In this document: positions 54,655-64,000 of the stretch, piece by piece | Layout: each line of letters starts with the position of its first letter | Position numbering within the stretch: the first letter of the stretch is position 1 | DNA from: Amborella trichopoda | Taxonomy: Eukaryota; Streptophyta; Magnoliopsida; Amborellales; Amborellaceae | Direction: 5' to 3' | DNA: 64,000 nucleotides | NCBI RefSeq assembly: GCF_000471905.2 | Contig: NW_006499563.1 | Span: 3,867,372 to 3,931,371, forward strand | Made by a program: the position numbers and the translations under genes | Notes under the pieces: model-generated | Seen by the model: only the letters and a program-made list of their open reading frames with translations | Told to the model about the DNA's origin: nothing | Databases searched by the model: none

Positions 54655-55300
54655 AATGTTTATATTGAGCTGAGGATCTAAACAATCAAATTAGAGCCCA
54701 CCTTAAAACATTCACTAGAAGAGGTGGTTTTGATGCCAAAATTTTAAAGAGCAATTAGCAAATTGCGAACTTTAAGATGGACATTTATCTAGTGCAAGGC
54801 CTTAGACCAATACGGAAATGTGAAAATTATTCAGCAAATTGAATATTCAAGGCCTTAGACCACAACGTATGAAGGCAAACGGAAATGTGAAATTTATTCA
54901 GCAAATTGAATACCTGTATCCGCACATATGCATCTTAAAAGTAAAAGTTCATGGGAAAAAGTTGTTTCAATGTTAGAAAATCTCCAATTGATCATCTTGA
55001 CATCGAGATGCCGGAAAAAAAAGAAAAAAAAAAAAGATTTCGAGTCCCAAAATTAATACATTTGGTAACACATTATTTTGACAATTCAGTTTCAAGATTT
55101 TCATATATTTATTGATTTACTTCATTTGAACTATTTTTGAAATTTTAAATTTTATAATTAGATATGAAATTAAATTTTTAGGTTGTCCTAAGAATTTTTG
55201 ACACTAAAGTTACATTTAATGACAAAGTTTACATATGCGCCTTACTTTGATTGTTTAAGATTGCAAGATTATGCAAACCACACATTTTTATTAATTCTTC
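54655..55300. repeat. Family-P MITE-like copies downstream of the XTH gene
   Basis: The left end TGTTTATATTGAGCTGAGGA followed by TCTAAACAATCAAAT at about 54,657 matches copy 3. The rest of the family consensus continues at 54,930-55,290, ending GATTGTTTAAGATTGCAAG. The middle holds a short duplicated piece (GGCCTTAGACCA near 54,800 and 54,852). Probably two nested or recombined copies. Confidence 0.55.
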
Positions 55301-55333
55301 CAAAATACTATATTTATTACTTAATTTAAAAAT

Positions 55334-55668
55334 AGAAAAAGTTTATATAAGGTTGACACTTTAAAATATAGAATCAAGGTGCACCTCTAAAACCCTTCAA
55401 AACAAGCTGTTTTAATGTTGAAAAAGCATCCAATCGATCATCTAGACATCAAGATGTACATATACGGAAAAAAAAGAAAAGAAAAAAGAAAGGAGATTTC
55501 AAATCCTAAAAATAGTACGGCTTGCAACACATTATTAGGACTGTTCATTTTCAAGATTTTTATGTGTTTATAAATCAGTTTGATTTGAACCATTTTTAGA
55601 TTTTATAATTAGATATTAAAATTGCATCTCTTTATTGTTTAAAGTTGCAATCTTATGCAAACCGCACC
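55334..55668. repeat. MITE-like element, family P, copy 6
   Basis: About 335 bp. The left end is GAAAAAGTTTATATAAGG and the right end, in reverse complement, is GGTGCGGTTTGCATAAGA. The interior has ATCATCTAGACATCAAGATG, as in the other copies. Non-coding. Confidence 0.65.
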
Positions 55669-56370
55669 GCTTTTTAGAGACAAAATATCTTTCCCGGATA
55701 CCCTCGTACTCCCCGATTGTAGGGACAACTTCTCAAGCATACCTTTGAAGTACCTGAAACCCTCTATGAAAAAAAAACCAGTTATCTGGGCCATAAAAGA
55801 CAAACCCTCTATAAAAAAAACAGTTATCTGGGCCATAAAAGGCTAATATTAAAGGCTATCTTGAGAGTTATAGCAAGTACGAGGTTCTACCATATACAGC
55901 CCAACCCAACTACATTGTCCACTCTGGTGTTTTTGGGGAATTCACAATCTTCTTTTTCGTTTCACTGGTAAAGAGCTAGAGAGAAAGCCAATGTACTGGG
56001 CTTCTTCATCTCCTTTCCCAGAACCCCAATTCAAATCCATCTCAATATCCCACCTTACCTATGACAAAGCTTTAGAGAGAACCAATGTTATGGGCTTCTT
56101 CATCTCCTTCCCTAGAACCCCTTCAACCATAGCCTTCTTTCAAGCCTCATTTATTGGGCTTTCTTTGGGCCATTACGGTTAATGCCAACCAGGTATGAAA
56201 ACGCAAACCCAAAACCCGGACCCAGCCCAAAAGCATGTGGCACGGTCTCATGTTGGGTGTGTGTGGCCATTAAAGGCTTTATGAGGGTTTGTAACTGCAC
56301 ATTAGATATAAAGGAAATTGAAATCAGTGGGAGTGTGGTCTTGAGTGGACCATACTATGTAAATGATGTT
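55669..56370. other. Unrecognised region with two duplications
   Basis: CAGTTATCTGGGCCATAAAA occurs at about 55,778 and 55,820 (tandem, about 43 bp apart). A longer direct repeat with GGGCTTCTTCATCTCC occurs near 55,975-56,030 and 56,070-56,122. Open frames at 55,991-56,182 (63 residues) and 56,182-56,376 (64 residues) match nothing I recognise. TATACAGCCCAACCC suggests no known element. A small host gene cannot be excluded but there is no positive evidence. Confidence 0.4.
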
Positions 56371-58012
56371 TGCTGATATCGGGCTGAGCTTGACGTGCTA
56401 GGCAAGTCGGTTGGGAAAAACCTATGTTAACTGAGCATAAAGATTTAACCGATAAGGGTTATAATAGGTCATACCTTGATGAGATCTGAGTATGCCCGGA
56501 CGAGTGAGCCGAAGGTCTGTGTGGCCCTTGTGTATAATGGTGGCCCTCAGAGACAGGAGTCAAAGCCTCATCCGCATACCTTCTCACGGTATGCACATAT
56601 GATAACTGTATCGGGAAAGTGAACTACTTTTCAAGGTGAAACATGTGCATGCGAGAGAGATTACCTATATGTACCATAGAGTTGTAGTTGCATGAGGTTT
56701 AAATGACCTTGGTACATCTTTAAGGCAAAACTTAAAATCCACATATTGGGATTACGACTCCTTTCCCAATGGCTGACTTTGGTGACCCACTAATGAGCTA
56801 TTGTGATAGACTGTGGATCATAGGAAACACTGGGTCAGTTTGAGAAAACAAGTATAAAACGTTGTCCATAGTAGAAGGTGGAGTGCTCCAGTGTTTATTT
56901 ATTTAGTCCTAGACTATATGGATCTATTTCCCATCAAAAGTATTTAATTATATTTGTTTTAATTTTATTTAAATTTTAAAATTGTTGTTTGAATTTTTAT
57001 GAATATCTAGGTATTTTATTTATAAAATTTGGATTTATAAAAAATCATAGATATTGATTTTACATTGATTTAATTATTCAAATGATATTTTATAAAATTA
57101 TAAAAATAATAATTTATTTAATATTGTATGGGAGGCCCAATAATACATTGAGCCCCCCATGACAATTTGGTGGGGGGTCATGGAGTGCCACATAAGGTGG
57201 CACGCCCCACCTTATCTCACTTTCTATTTTATTAACTTATACCATATGGCTTGAGGGAGAAGATAATATACTTATGGAAAGATTGATTGTGAGGAAGCTT
57301 TGAAATCAAATAAGGATAGTGTGTGGAGGCTTGTGCATGAGAGTAAGAAAGTACAATATTATTATTGATATTTTTTTATTTTATTTAATTGATGAAAAAT
57401 TGGTTTAGAAAATGGAAGATAAAAGTTATAGCACATTCCATATAATCTTGATGGCTAATATATGGAATGAAGGGCTCATATCTCTCACCTCAAAAGTCAC
57501 CTAAGATCAATAGTACATATTCAATCTCATTAAAGAAGCAAACAATATGAAAACCCTAAGAAACCTTAACTCCATGAAAATACTATATAAAAGGGTGACC
57601 CCTACCCATATCTCAAACAAATCTAATATCTCCCCATAAGACAATAGAGGGGCATGCCCTAGTAGAGCTCTCTCTCACTCTCTCTAGTTCATGATAAGGG
57701 GGTACACCCGACCTGTTGAAAACTCTTTCTCTCTCTTGTCTTGAAAAAGCTATCTCTCACATCTCCCATCTCTCACATGGCCAAAAGGGTTAAGGGTTTA
57801 ATAATGAGATGTTATCTCTCTCAACTAGATTATCAATGGGTAAAGTTAAGTTTGAGATTTGATATTTGTGTTATAAGTTCTTGTTCTATTGGAGGGTTTA
57901 GCCTATATGTTTTGCCATGTTTGAGATTGAAGGTTGACCATTGATTCCGTACCATTGGAAGGTGGTGACTCGGTGTACCGTGTAATAAGCCCGGTTGAGG
58001 TAATCTCCAACA
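56371..58012 (+). mobile_element. Solo-LTR-like block, plus orientation, unclassified
   Basis: About 1.6 kb. It has features of an LTR: a possible TGATATCGGG start near 56,375, an AT-rich middle (56,940-57,120), a TATA box CTATATAAAAGGG at about 57,581, pyrimidine-rich CTCTCTCTC leader sequence after it (57,660-57,790), and a possible CCAACA end near 58,012. No internal element region or second LTR is found, and no clear target duplication was seen, so this is a tentative call. Confidence 0.35.
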
Positions 58013-58429
58013 TTTATTTATTTTTTCTTGCCATATTTATTTCGAATGATTTTTATTATTTCCAAACATATTGTTATGGTTTTCTTTGATTAATAAAAAG
58101 ATGTTTTAGTGACATCAGGTTTATAGATTCTAGATTTGTTTTCTTTATTTATTTTGAAGTCAATTTATTGTAATGAACTACTTGTGAGTGATCTAAGCTG
58201 AAAATAAAAAAATAAAAAAAAATAAAAATAAAAATAAAAGAATATATACTCCGGCTAGATCACATGAGTCTAACTTTCATCTAAACCATTGGCCACCCTA
58301 CATGGACGACCACCAATCCACATACTTTTTAAAGCATTTTTTTCAGTTTCATCTTTATCCCAAGAAGCCCCACTGGTATCATATTTTTTCCCCAAGAGAG
58401 AGATCCAACATCAAAACACAGGGTGTCTG
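58013..58429. other. AT-rich intergenic DNA
   Basis: Contains an A-rich stretch with AATAAAAA runs at about 58,200-58,245. No gene or recognisable repeat is seen. Confidence 0.5.
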
Positions 58430-59790
58430 CTTTTTCTTTTCCAGAAGAAAACAAGTTTTATTGATGAGATCAATTACAATTCATTGGTTTCATTCATTGG
58501 TTACACAACATATAAACGTGAAAAGGATGACGAATCAAAAAAATTACATCTCAAATCAATACCCTTCTCCATCCTATTCCACCTTTCTATATAACTCTAA
58601 ATCTCCAACTTTATATCCCCTCAACAAACAATCAACTCAGTTGCATCTAGTCCTATTGCTAACTAATCAACTAACATATTCTTCTACTTATAAGCATGTA
58701 CAAAAGTAACATTCCTTCTTTCACACAAATCTAAAACTTACTGCAGTAATATTCTCAACTGCCATGGAGCTTCCCACTCCTTCTCACTCTACTTCACCAC
58801 AGTCATAGAATCACCTTCCACCACAATATCACTTCCCGGCCTAAACACCAACATCACTCTTTGCGGCTCAGACCTCATCTCAGCTTCATTTGTTGTTTTA
58901 AATCCAACAGGCCCATAATACTTCTTTACAAACACATCCCATATGATCCCTTACAACTCCACCAATGCCCACCCTCCCTAGATTTCTATATAAACTACCA
59001 TCAAAATTCAATTTAATAAAACTTTTATTAGGTGCTTCCCAATTAGATACCCTTTCCAGCACCATAGATCTCTCACGATATCAATTATACAATAACTCCA
59101 GCCCACCCAACTCCCAAAACTCAAGTTGGATCTTAATCCATTAAAGCAATCTCCACTCTTATGGTCTCACTCACCACTTTTGCCTCTTTTGTGACCTTCT
59201 CAAATCAACATCTATTTCTTTCTTTCTATACCTCCCACACTACAATCTCCTCAACATCCTCTAAAAGTGTCACATTAATATCCAATAATCCAAAAACCCA
59301 TCCCCATATATGCTTAATAAAGGCACAATTTAGATAAAGGTGGTTATTTGACTCACCGCCCTCTTTACATAACAAGCAAACATTAGATATTATCTTTCGT
59401 CACTTCATAAATGCATCAACAATAGCGATCTTTTTAATGACATAAGCAATATAAAACAACATATCTTACTAGGAATCAGTAATTTCCATATACCAGCTAG
59501 GCTCTTCCTGCACTATCTCCATCTATCGCGGAACAACAAATGATTTGCTTATTTTACCGAAAATGCTCCATTATTGCTTGGGCCCCATAAGACCAATCAT
59601 CCTCTTTTGGGTTCATTTGAAACCTATTATCCCACCATTTTATCACTTTCCTCTCTGCTTGTCGAAATCCATCCAATTGTGAGCTGGGTTGTTACTTTCT
59701 TTTGTTAAACTTTTCTTTCTCAGCCCATCTTTTTATACCTCTTTCGACCACCTTTTCTCTCTCGAAACACTGCTGAAAATAAGTCGATAA
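58430..59790 (-). mobile_element. LINE (L1-type) ORF2 3' part, decayed, minus strand
   Basis: On the minus strand the end of a LINE ORF2 is readable. A reverse-transcriptase zinc-binding segment CLLCKEGGESNNHLYLNC, followed by IKHIWGW, lies at about 59,294-59,383. An RNase H domain beginning WEAPNKSFIKLNFDGSLYRN lies at about 58,950-59,040 and continues to VVEGDSMTVVK near 58,790 and VTFVHAYK near 58,700. Several in-frame stops and frame changes occur (for example TAG soon after MTVVK), so it is inactive. The 3' end is near 58,430, where a T-rich stretch on the plus strand would be the tail. RNase H-bearing L1 lineages are common in plants. Confidence 0.75.
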
Positions 59791-60176
59791 AAGAGAGAGA
59801 AAGGCCCAAATTTCCCAACATAAGAGTTATTTTGGAGGGAAGTTTGCAAGGCTGAGATCTTGTTGTCTCCCGCCTTTTGTCAGTTTCCTCTATCTTTATT
59901 TGATGGCTGACTAAATCAATAAGTAAATCAAGGGGTGTGACATGAATTGCTTAACAATAGGCCTACACCAATTGTTTGGGTATCTCATAGAAAAGCGACT
60001 AAGTAATCCATTGATTCCACTAAAGTGGTGAGTTCCTTCCAATCTTAAACCCAATAAAAAATTTTAGTTTGTTTGGCTTGTCTTTATTTGCTATGATATA
60101 TTTGATCTACATAACCTACCCAAATAAAATGGCCTCAGGTTCATTATAGCATAATTATCAAAACTTGAAACACAAT
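59791..60176. other. Unrecognised sequence between LINE relics
   Basis: It may be further decayed LINE ORF2 on the minus strand, but no motif is readable. It ends with AAACACAAT (60,168-60,176), the left copy of the target duplication of the next LINE fragment. Confidence 0.4.
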
Positions 60177-60511
60177 CCACCATGTTAGTTAGTGCAATCC
60201 ATGATCAATGCAAAGCTTCATAGGCGTTAAATGTTGTTGCGGCTAGCTGCCGACATAAGCTCTCTAGTCATGCTTGGTCCCTTATCCACATTTATCGTGA
60301 GGCTAATATGGTGGCTGATTTACTTTTCAAGAAAGCTATCGCTTTCTTAGATGCCACTATTTGGTGATCTAGACCGCCGGATATTCTTTCTTTGTGGCAC
60401 AACTTCCTTATTTTAGGGCTATAAAAATTATAAACTAGAATTTCCTTTATAATTAATGAAAATCAGGTAGGAGGCTTTCTCCTCCACTGACTTATAAAAA
60501 AAAAAAAAAAA
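60177..60511 (+). mobile_element. 5'-truncated LINE 3' end with poly(A) and target-site duplication
   Basis: About 335 bp. The plus strand reads the C-terminal end of LINE RNase H, HAWSLIHIYREANMVADLLF (about 60,256-60,330), with a stop at 60,365-60,367. One earlier in-frame TAG lies upstream. A 3' untranslated part (60,368-60,495) is followed by a 16-base poly(A) run (60,496-60,511). The flanks carry AAACACAAT at 60,168-60,176 and 60,509-60,517, the last As merging with the tail. This is a standard truncated LINE insertion. Confidence 0.88.
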
Positions 60512-60977
60512 CACAATAGAACAAAGGTTTCTATATAGAAAAGAAAAATTGAAATACATTTTCTTCTGAAAGAAGGTAGATTACGTTCTCAGGCCCAACC
60601 CACCAACTTTAGAACCTATTGTTAATGATCAACTAGACGAAGACTAGAAAAGTAATTAAAAGATGATAAGTGGCTAGTACAACAATGTCAAGTTGTGTTA
60701 GTTGACCTAAGTAAAATTTTCGAGGACCACAACACAAACTGAAATATGATAAATGCTTCATCTAAACAATTTGAGAAAACAAGAAATAACCATATTCAAC
60801 TGCTACTTAAAAAGCATAATTCTTGTAGGATAAAAGTAATGGAATCAATCATTGAGCATATCAATAAATTGACTGTGCTTGAAAATAACCATGTCATGGT
60901 TGAGAATCCAATCCCACCTCATGTTTGAGTGTCTGTTGTTCTTAACAGTTTCCCCCATCTTGGTGGCATGTGGTTAT
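60512..60977 (+). mobile_element. Ty1/copia gag fragment, broken
   Basis: Plus-strand frame with IKVMESIIEHINKLTVLENNHV followed by VLNSFPH (about 60,830-60,960). This is the arrangement of the UBN2-type gag of Ty1/copia elements. It stops at the LTR-like start at about 60,978, so the next copia element seems to have inserted into it. It is a fossil. The first 90 bases show nothing. Confidence 0.6.
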
Positions 60978-63048
60978 TGTTGATAACTTATCTTGAATCC
61001 CTAAGTTTAAGGGATTATTTTCGTTTTCTTTTGGGTTTCCATGTTGATAGGGTTGTTTCCTATTAATTTAGGATTATTATTAGCCACTTACCATTATTTA
61101 GGTAATTATAAGGTGAGTCCTATTTAGATTAGGATGGGTCATGAGTCGATACTAGATAAGAATAATGTTAGATTCCATAGTAGAAAAAAATGGGAAGGCC
61201 TTGCATATACTTGTTTTTGTGGGTTTTCTTTGCTTGTTGTCGGTTTTATTTTTTTTGTATTTTATTTGCCAAAAATCAACTCAAAATCGGGTTTTAGAGC
61301 TTTCATGCACAACAGTGATATCAGAGCCGAGTTTGGGGTTGTCGATATGACGGTAAAGGTTTCAAATGCAAAGTTCGAGGTGGAGAAATTTGATGGAAAA
61401 AATAATTTCAAATTTTGGCAAATCAATGTTTGGGATTTGCTAGTACAACAAGGTTTACATACATCTTTAAAAGAAAAGTCGAAGAAACTAGAATCTATAG
61501 CTTATGACTACGAGTACTATTTGATTGTGCCTATCAAGCAAAGTATTGTTTAATATCATAAATGAGGATTTGACAGTAAGTCTTTGGTCGAAGCTTGAGA
61601 GTTTGTATATAATGAAGTCTCTAACAAATCGGGTATCTTTTAAGCGACAACTGTAAACCCTATGGATGAATGAAGGTACTTATATCCATGAGCACCTGAA
61701 TCATTTTAATAAAATTATTTTTGAATTATTGCATAATGGTGTTGAGATGAATGACGAGGATAAAGTTATAATTTTATTGTCCTCACTCCCTGATTCATAT
61801 GAGCATGTTGTTACAATATTGCTTTATAGAAAAGATACCATAGAGATGGAGGATGTGACTTCAACTCTTCTCTCTAATGATCTGAGGAAGAGACAAGGTA
61901 ATGCTTAGTCACATGCAGATAGTTTAGTGACTATAGGGAGATCTATTGAGAGAAGTAAAAAGGGACATAAAGGTCAGGACAGGTCCAGATCCAAATCCAT
62001 ATTAGAAAAATGTAATATTTATTATTATTATTGTAAGAAAAAGGGCATATCAAGAAGATTTTAGAAACTCAACTAGAAAGAGAAGGGAGCCTCTTAAGCA
62101 TCCAATATAGTTGATGGAAGCTGGATAAGTGGAATAAATAATGTGTTGTCAGTTTAAATAAATTGTGAGTACTCTGAAGATTCGCGGGTTCTTGATTTGG
62201 TATGTTCCTATCATATGTACCCTCATTAGGATTGGTTCACCACATATAAGAGCATGTATAGTAGATCAGTTTTGATAGGGAATGATGCAGCTTACGAGAC
62301 CATCAATATTGGGAAAATTGCTACCAAGATGTATCTCTTTGTGTGTCTTTGACTCCAATGGATGCAACTTTGTTGGAGAAGGTGGACTTCAGAAATCTAA
62401 AGGGTGGTCTGGTTGTGATAAAAGGTAAAACGATTGGGCCAAATTTATATGTGCATCTTAAGAATACTAACACAGATAGAGCAGCATTTTCCATAGCCGA
62501 TGATGGTGATTCTAACTTGACTCAGTTGTGACATATGTGGTTGGGCCACATGGGAGAGAGAAATTAAGCAGCACTTAGCAAATGTCAATTGATCAATCAC
62601 TTGAAGAAGCACAAGTTGCATTTCTGTGAGCATTGTATCTATGCCAAGCAATGTTTGTAGTTTCACGCATTAGAACAGGCCATAAAAGGCATTCTTGACT
62701 ATGTTCATTCAGATGTATCAGGCATCGATTTTCTCAAAAGGTGGATTTTTATACTTTGTTTCCTTCATAGATGATTTCTCAAAGAAGTTATGAAATACAC
62801 ATTAAAGAAAAGGCAGATATATTTAACACATTCAAGCATTGGAAAGCTAGGGTTGTAAAACAGACCAAAAAGAAGGTTAAGTGTTTAAGAACTGATAATG
62901 GTGGAGAGTACACTTCAGTGGTGTTTGTGAATTTTAGCAAGAACGAAGGAATTGTTTGTCACTTCACGACTTCAAAGATGCCACAGTAGAATGGAGTTGT
63001 TGAGCTCATAAACACGACACTCATAGAGAAAGTCCCCAGCAAAGTAAG
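60978..63048 (+). mobile_element. Ty1/copia element, 5' LTR to integrase, broken
   Basis: Plus-strand copia relic. The LTR is about 60,978-61,314, and a primer-binding site TGATATCAGAGCC lies at 61,316-61,328 (near the initiator tRNA-Met site). Gag begins near 61,350 with KFEVEKFDGKNNFKFWQIN and continues with HLNHFNKIIFELLHNGVEMN and LLSSLPDSYEHV (61,690-61,810). A Cys/His knuckle-like stretch (CKKKGH) lies near 62,030. The pre-integrase and integrase part has HMWLGHMGER and TDNGGEYTS (62,530-62,930). It ends at about 63,048 inside integrase, where another element begins. It has many breaks and is a fossil. Confidence 0.8.
61316..61328 (+). mobile_element. Primer-binding site of the copia element
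   Basis: TGATATCAGAGCC one base after an LTR end of ACA. Very close to the common plant copia site TGGTATCAGAGC, complementary to initiator tRNA-Met. Confidence 0.8.
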
Positions 63049-64000
63049 TGTCTAAACGTGCTCACGTTGTAAAATCTCTCTCTTTGTTGGTTTCTATCCA
63101 CGCATAGGAGCGTACGCGTGTGCACACTCACAGACGTGCAGCGCGCGTGGACTCCCTGCGGTTGTTTGAGAGAGGATTTTCTCCCGTCGTCCTTCAAATA
63201 TAGGCTTTGAGAAGGAGTGCCTGAGTTTCCCACATCAGCTTACAAATGAGTATGGGTGGCTTGGTACTTTGTAACTCTGAGAACTTCCGAAGGAACATCG
63301 TAGTTTAACATCATTTGGGAAGACCAAAAGAAAATTTTTCCTAACCCTTTATAAAAAGGGTATGAGTGGCCAATACTTAGAGTTCTACGACTAGAAGGGA
63401 GTATTGCAGTAGGGAGGGCTTTTGTATAAATCCTTCCTAACCATTTATAAAAAGGGTATTGGTGGCCAATACTTAGAGTCATAAGCAGGAAGTACTGTAG
63501 TTTAGAGTCATACAAGGAGGACTATTTGGTGATGTTTTAGGTCTTATGCTGTGGACTTATAGATGGGCCTTTTAGGGTCATGCACCCCAAACCGTAACTT
63601 GACTTGGTTTATAGTCTTGAGTATGGACCATGTGACGAATATTATATAACATCAAAGCCAGGTCTTGGTAGGTCAAAGGAAACCACTGTGTGTTAGATAG
63701 TTTAAAGTCTTGCAGCTCTGACTATATGATACGTAGTTTAGAGTCGTACATCACGGATTATTTCAACCTTTGAAGGATTGTATTTCTTCATATATCTTTC
63801 GTTGATTGGAGGCATTTTATTTTCTCTTGTCTCAGTGCAGAGGAGGTATGCTCCAGTGGAGTATGCTTTTTTAGTAGCATATGGTATGTCCTATTTGGGA
63901 TGAAATTTAAACTGAGGTGCACCAATAGGGTATCTTATGACAAAAACTAAGTCACCTGGTTTGAATTATTGTAACCTCACTTCGTCGTCGAAAGCTCTGT
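63049..64000 (-). mobile_element. Element K: Tat-like Ty3/gypsy 3' part, runs off right edge
   Basis: On the minus strand the window edge (64,000 to about 63,870) reads the end of an integrase with RAFDDEVRLQ and FKPGDLVF. A non-coding 3' region follows, with loose GTTTAGAGTCATACA-type repeats (63,490-63,760) and two copies of a 100-bp unit containing TTTATAAAAAGGGTA (63,340-63,485). The sequence down to 63,049, starting TGTCTAAACG on the plus strand, is probably LTR. It interrupts the integrase of the copia element. It is broken and old. Confidence 0.65.
63330..63490. repeat. Two copies of a 100-bp tandem unit with TATA-like palindrome
   Basis: CCTTTATAAAAAGGGTATGA followed by GTGGCCAATACTTAGAGT starts at about 63,344 and recurs with three differences at about 63,443. 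The core CCCTTTATAAAAAGGG is nearly palindromic. It could be a duplicated promoter box of the element K LTR. Confidence 0.65.

Noticed and set aside
58289-58709. Plus-strand open frames of 101 and 135 residues
   Set aside because: They overlap the 3' end of the minus-strand LINE and read as its antisense; no domain is present.

Overview
The window is nuclear DNA of a flowering plant, most likely a dicot; the species cannot be named from sequence alone. Three things point to a plant. There is one recognisable host gene, a four-exon xyloglucan endotransglucosylase/hydrolase (XTH). There are Ty3/gypsy elements of the Tat lineage with a second, archaeal-type RNase H domain. The intergenic DNA is AT-rich and full of MITE-like repeats. 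No bacterial or organellar features, rRNA, tRNA or CRISPR were seen.

Layout. From 1 to about 46.2 kb the DNA is almost entirely nested LTR retrotransposons. Four minus-strand Tat copies lie head to tail: A (1-9,082, running off the left edge), C (9,083-14,023), D (14,024-18,487) and E (18,488-22,455). Each breaks off where the next begins with its 5' LTR, which is the pattern of serial insertion. Element B (22,456-33,255, plus strand) shows LTR, leader, gag, reverse transcriptase, both RNases H and the front of integrase, then stops at the end of a different long LTR (F, 33,256 to about 36,226). From 36.2 to 46.2 kb come a second unrelated LTR end (G), further LTR pieces of the A/B family (39.5-43.5 kb), and non-coding sequence with several tandem-repeat arrays of the kind found downstream of pol in Tat elements. 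All these elements are old and broken.

From 46.2 to 58.4 kb is a gene-bearing island. It is AT-rich, with at least two MITE-like families, one of them present as an inverted pair at 49.2-50.4 kb. The XTH gene (51,622-54,462) encodes 294 residues in four exons with matching phases and keeps its catalytic motif. Its 1.7-kb third intron may itself hold an old insertion. A solo-LTR-like block lies at about 56.4-58.0 kb.

From 58.4 kb to the right edge are LINE remnants on both strands (one a 5'-truncated 3' end with poly(A) and a target-site duplication), two nested Ty1/copia relics, and the 3' end of another minus-strand Tat-like element that cuts into the copia integrase.

Only the XTH gene is likely to work. 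I found no convincing previously undescribed biological system. The most interesting structures are the one-direction nested cascade, arrays of about 60-bp imperfect palindromes inside the Tat LTRs, very long homopurine tracts, and the inverted MITE pair upstream of the XTH gene.
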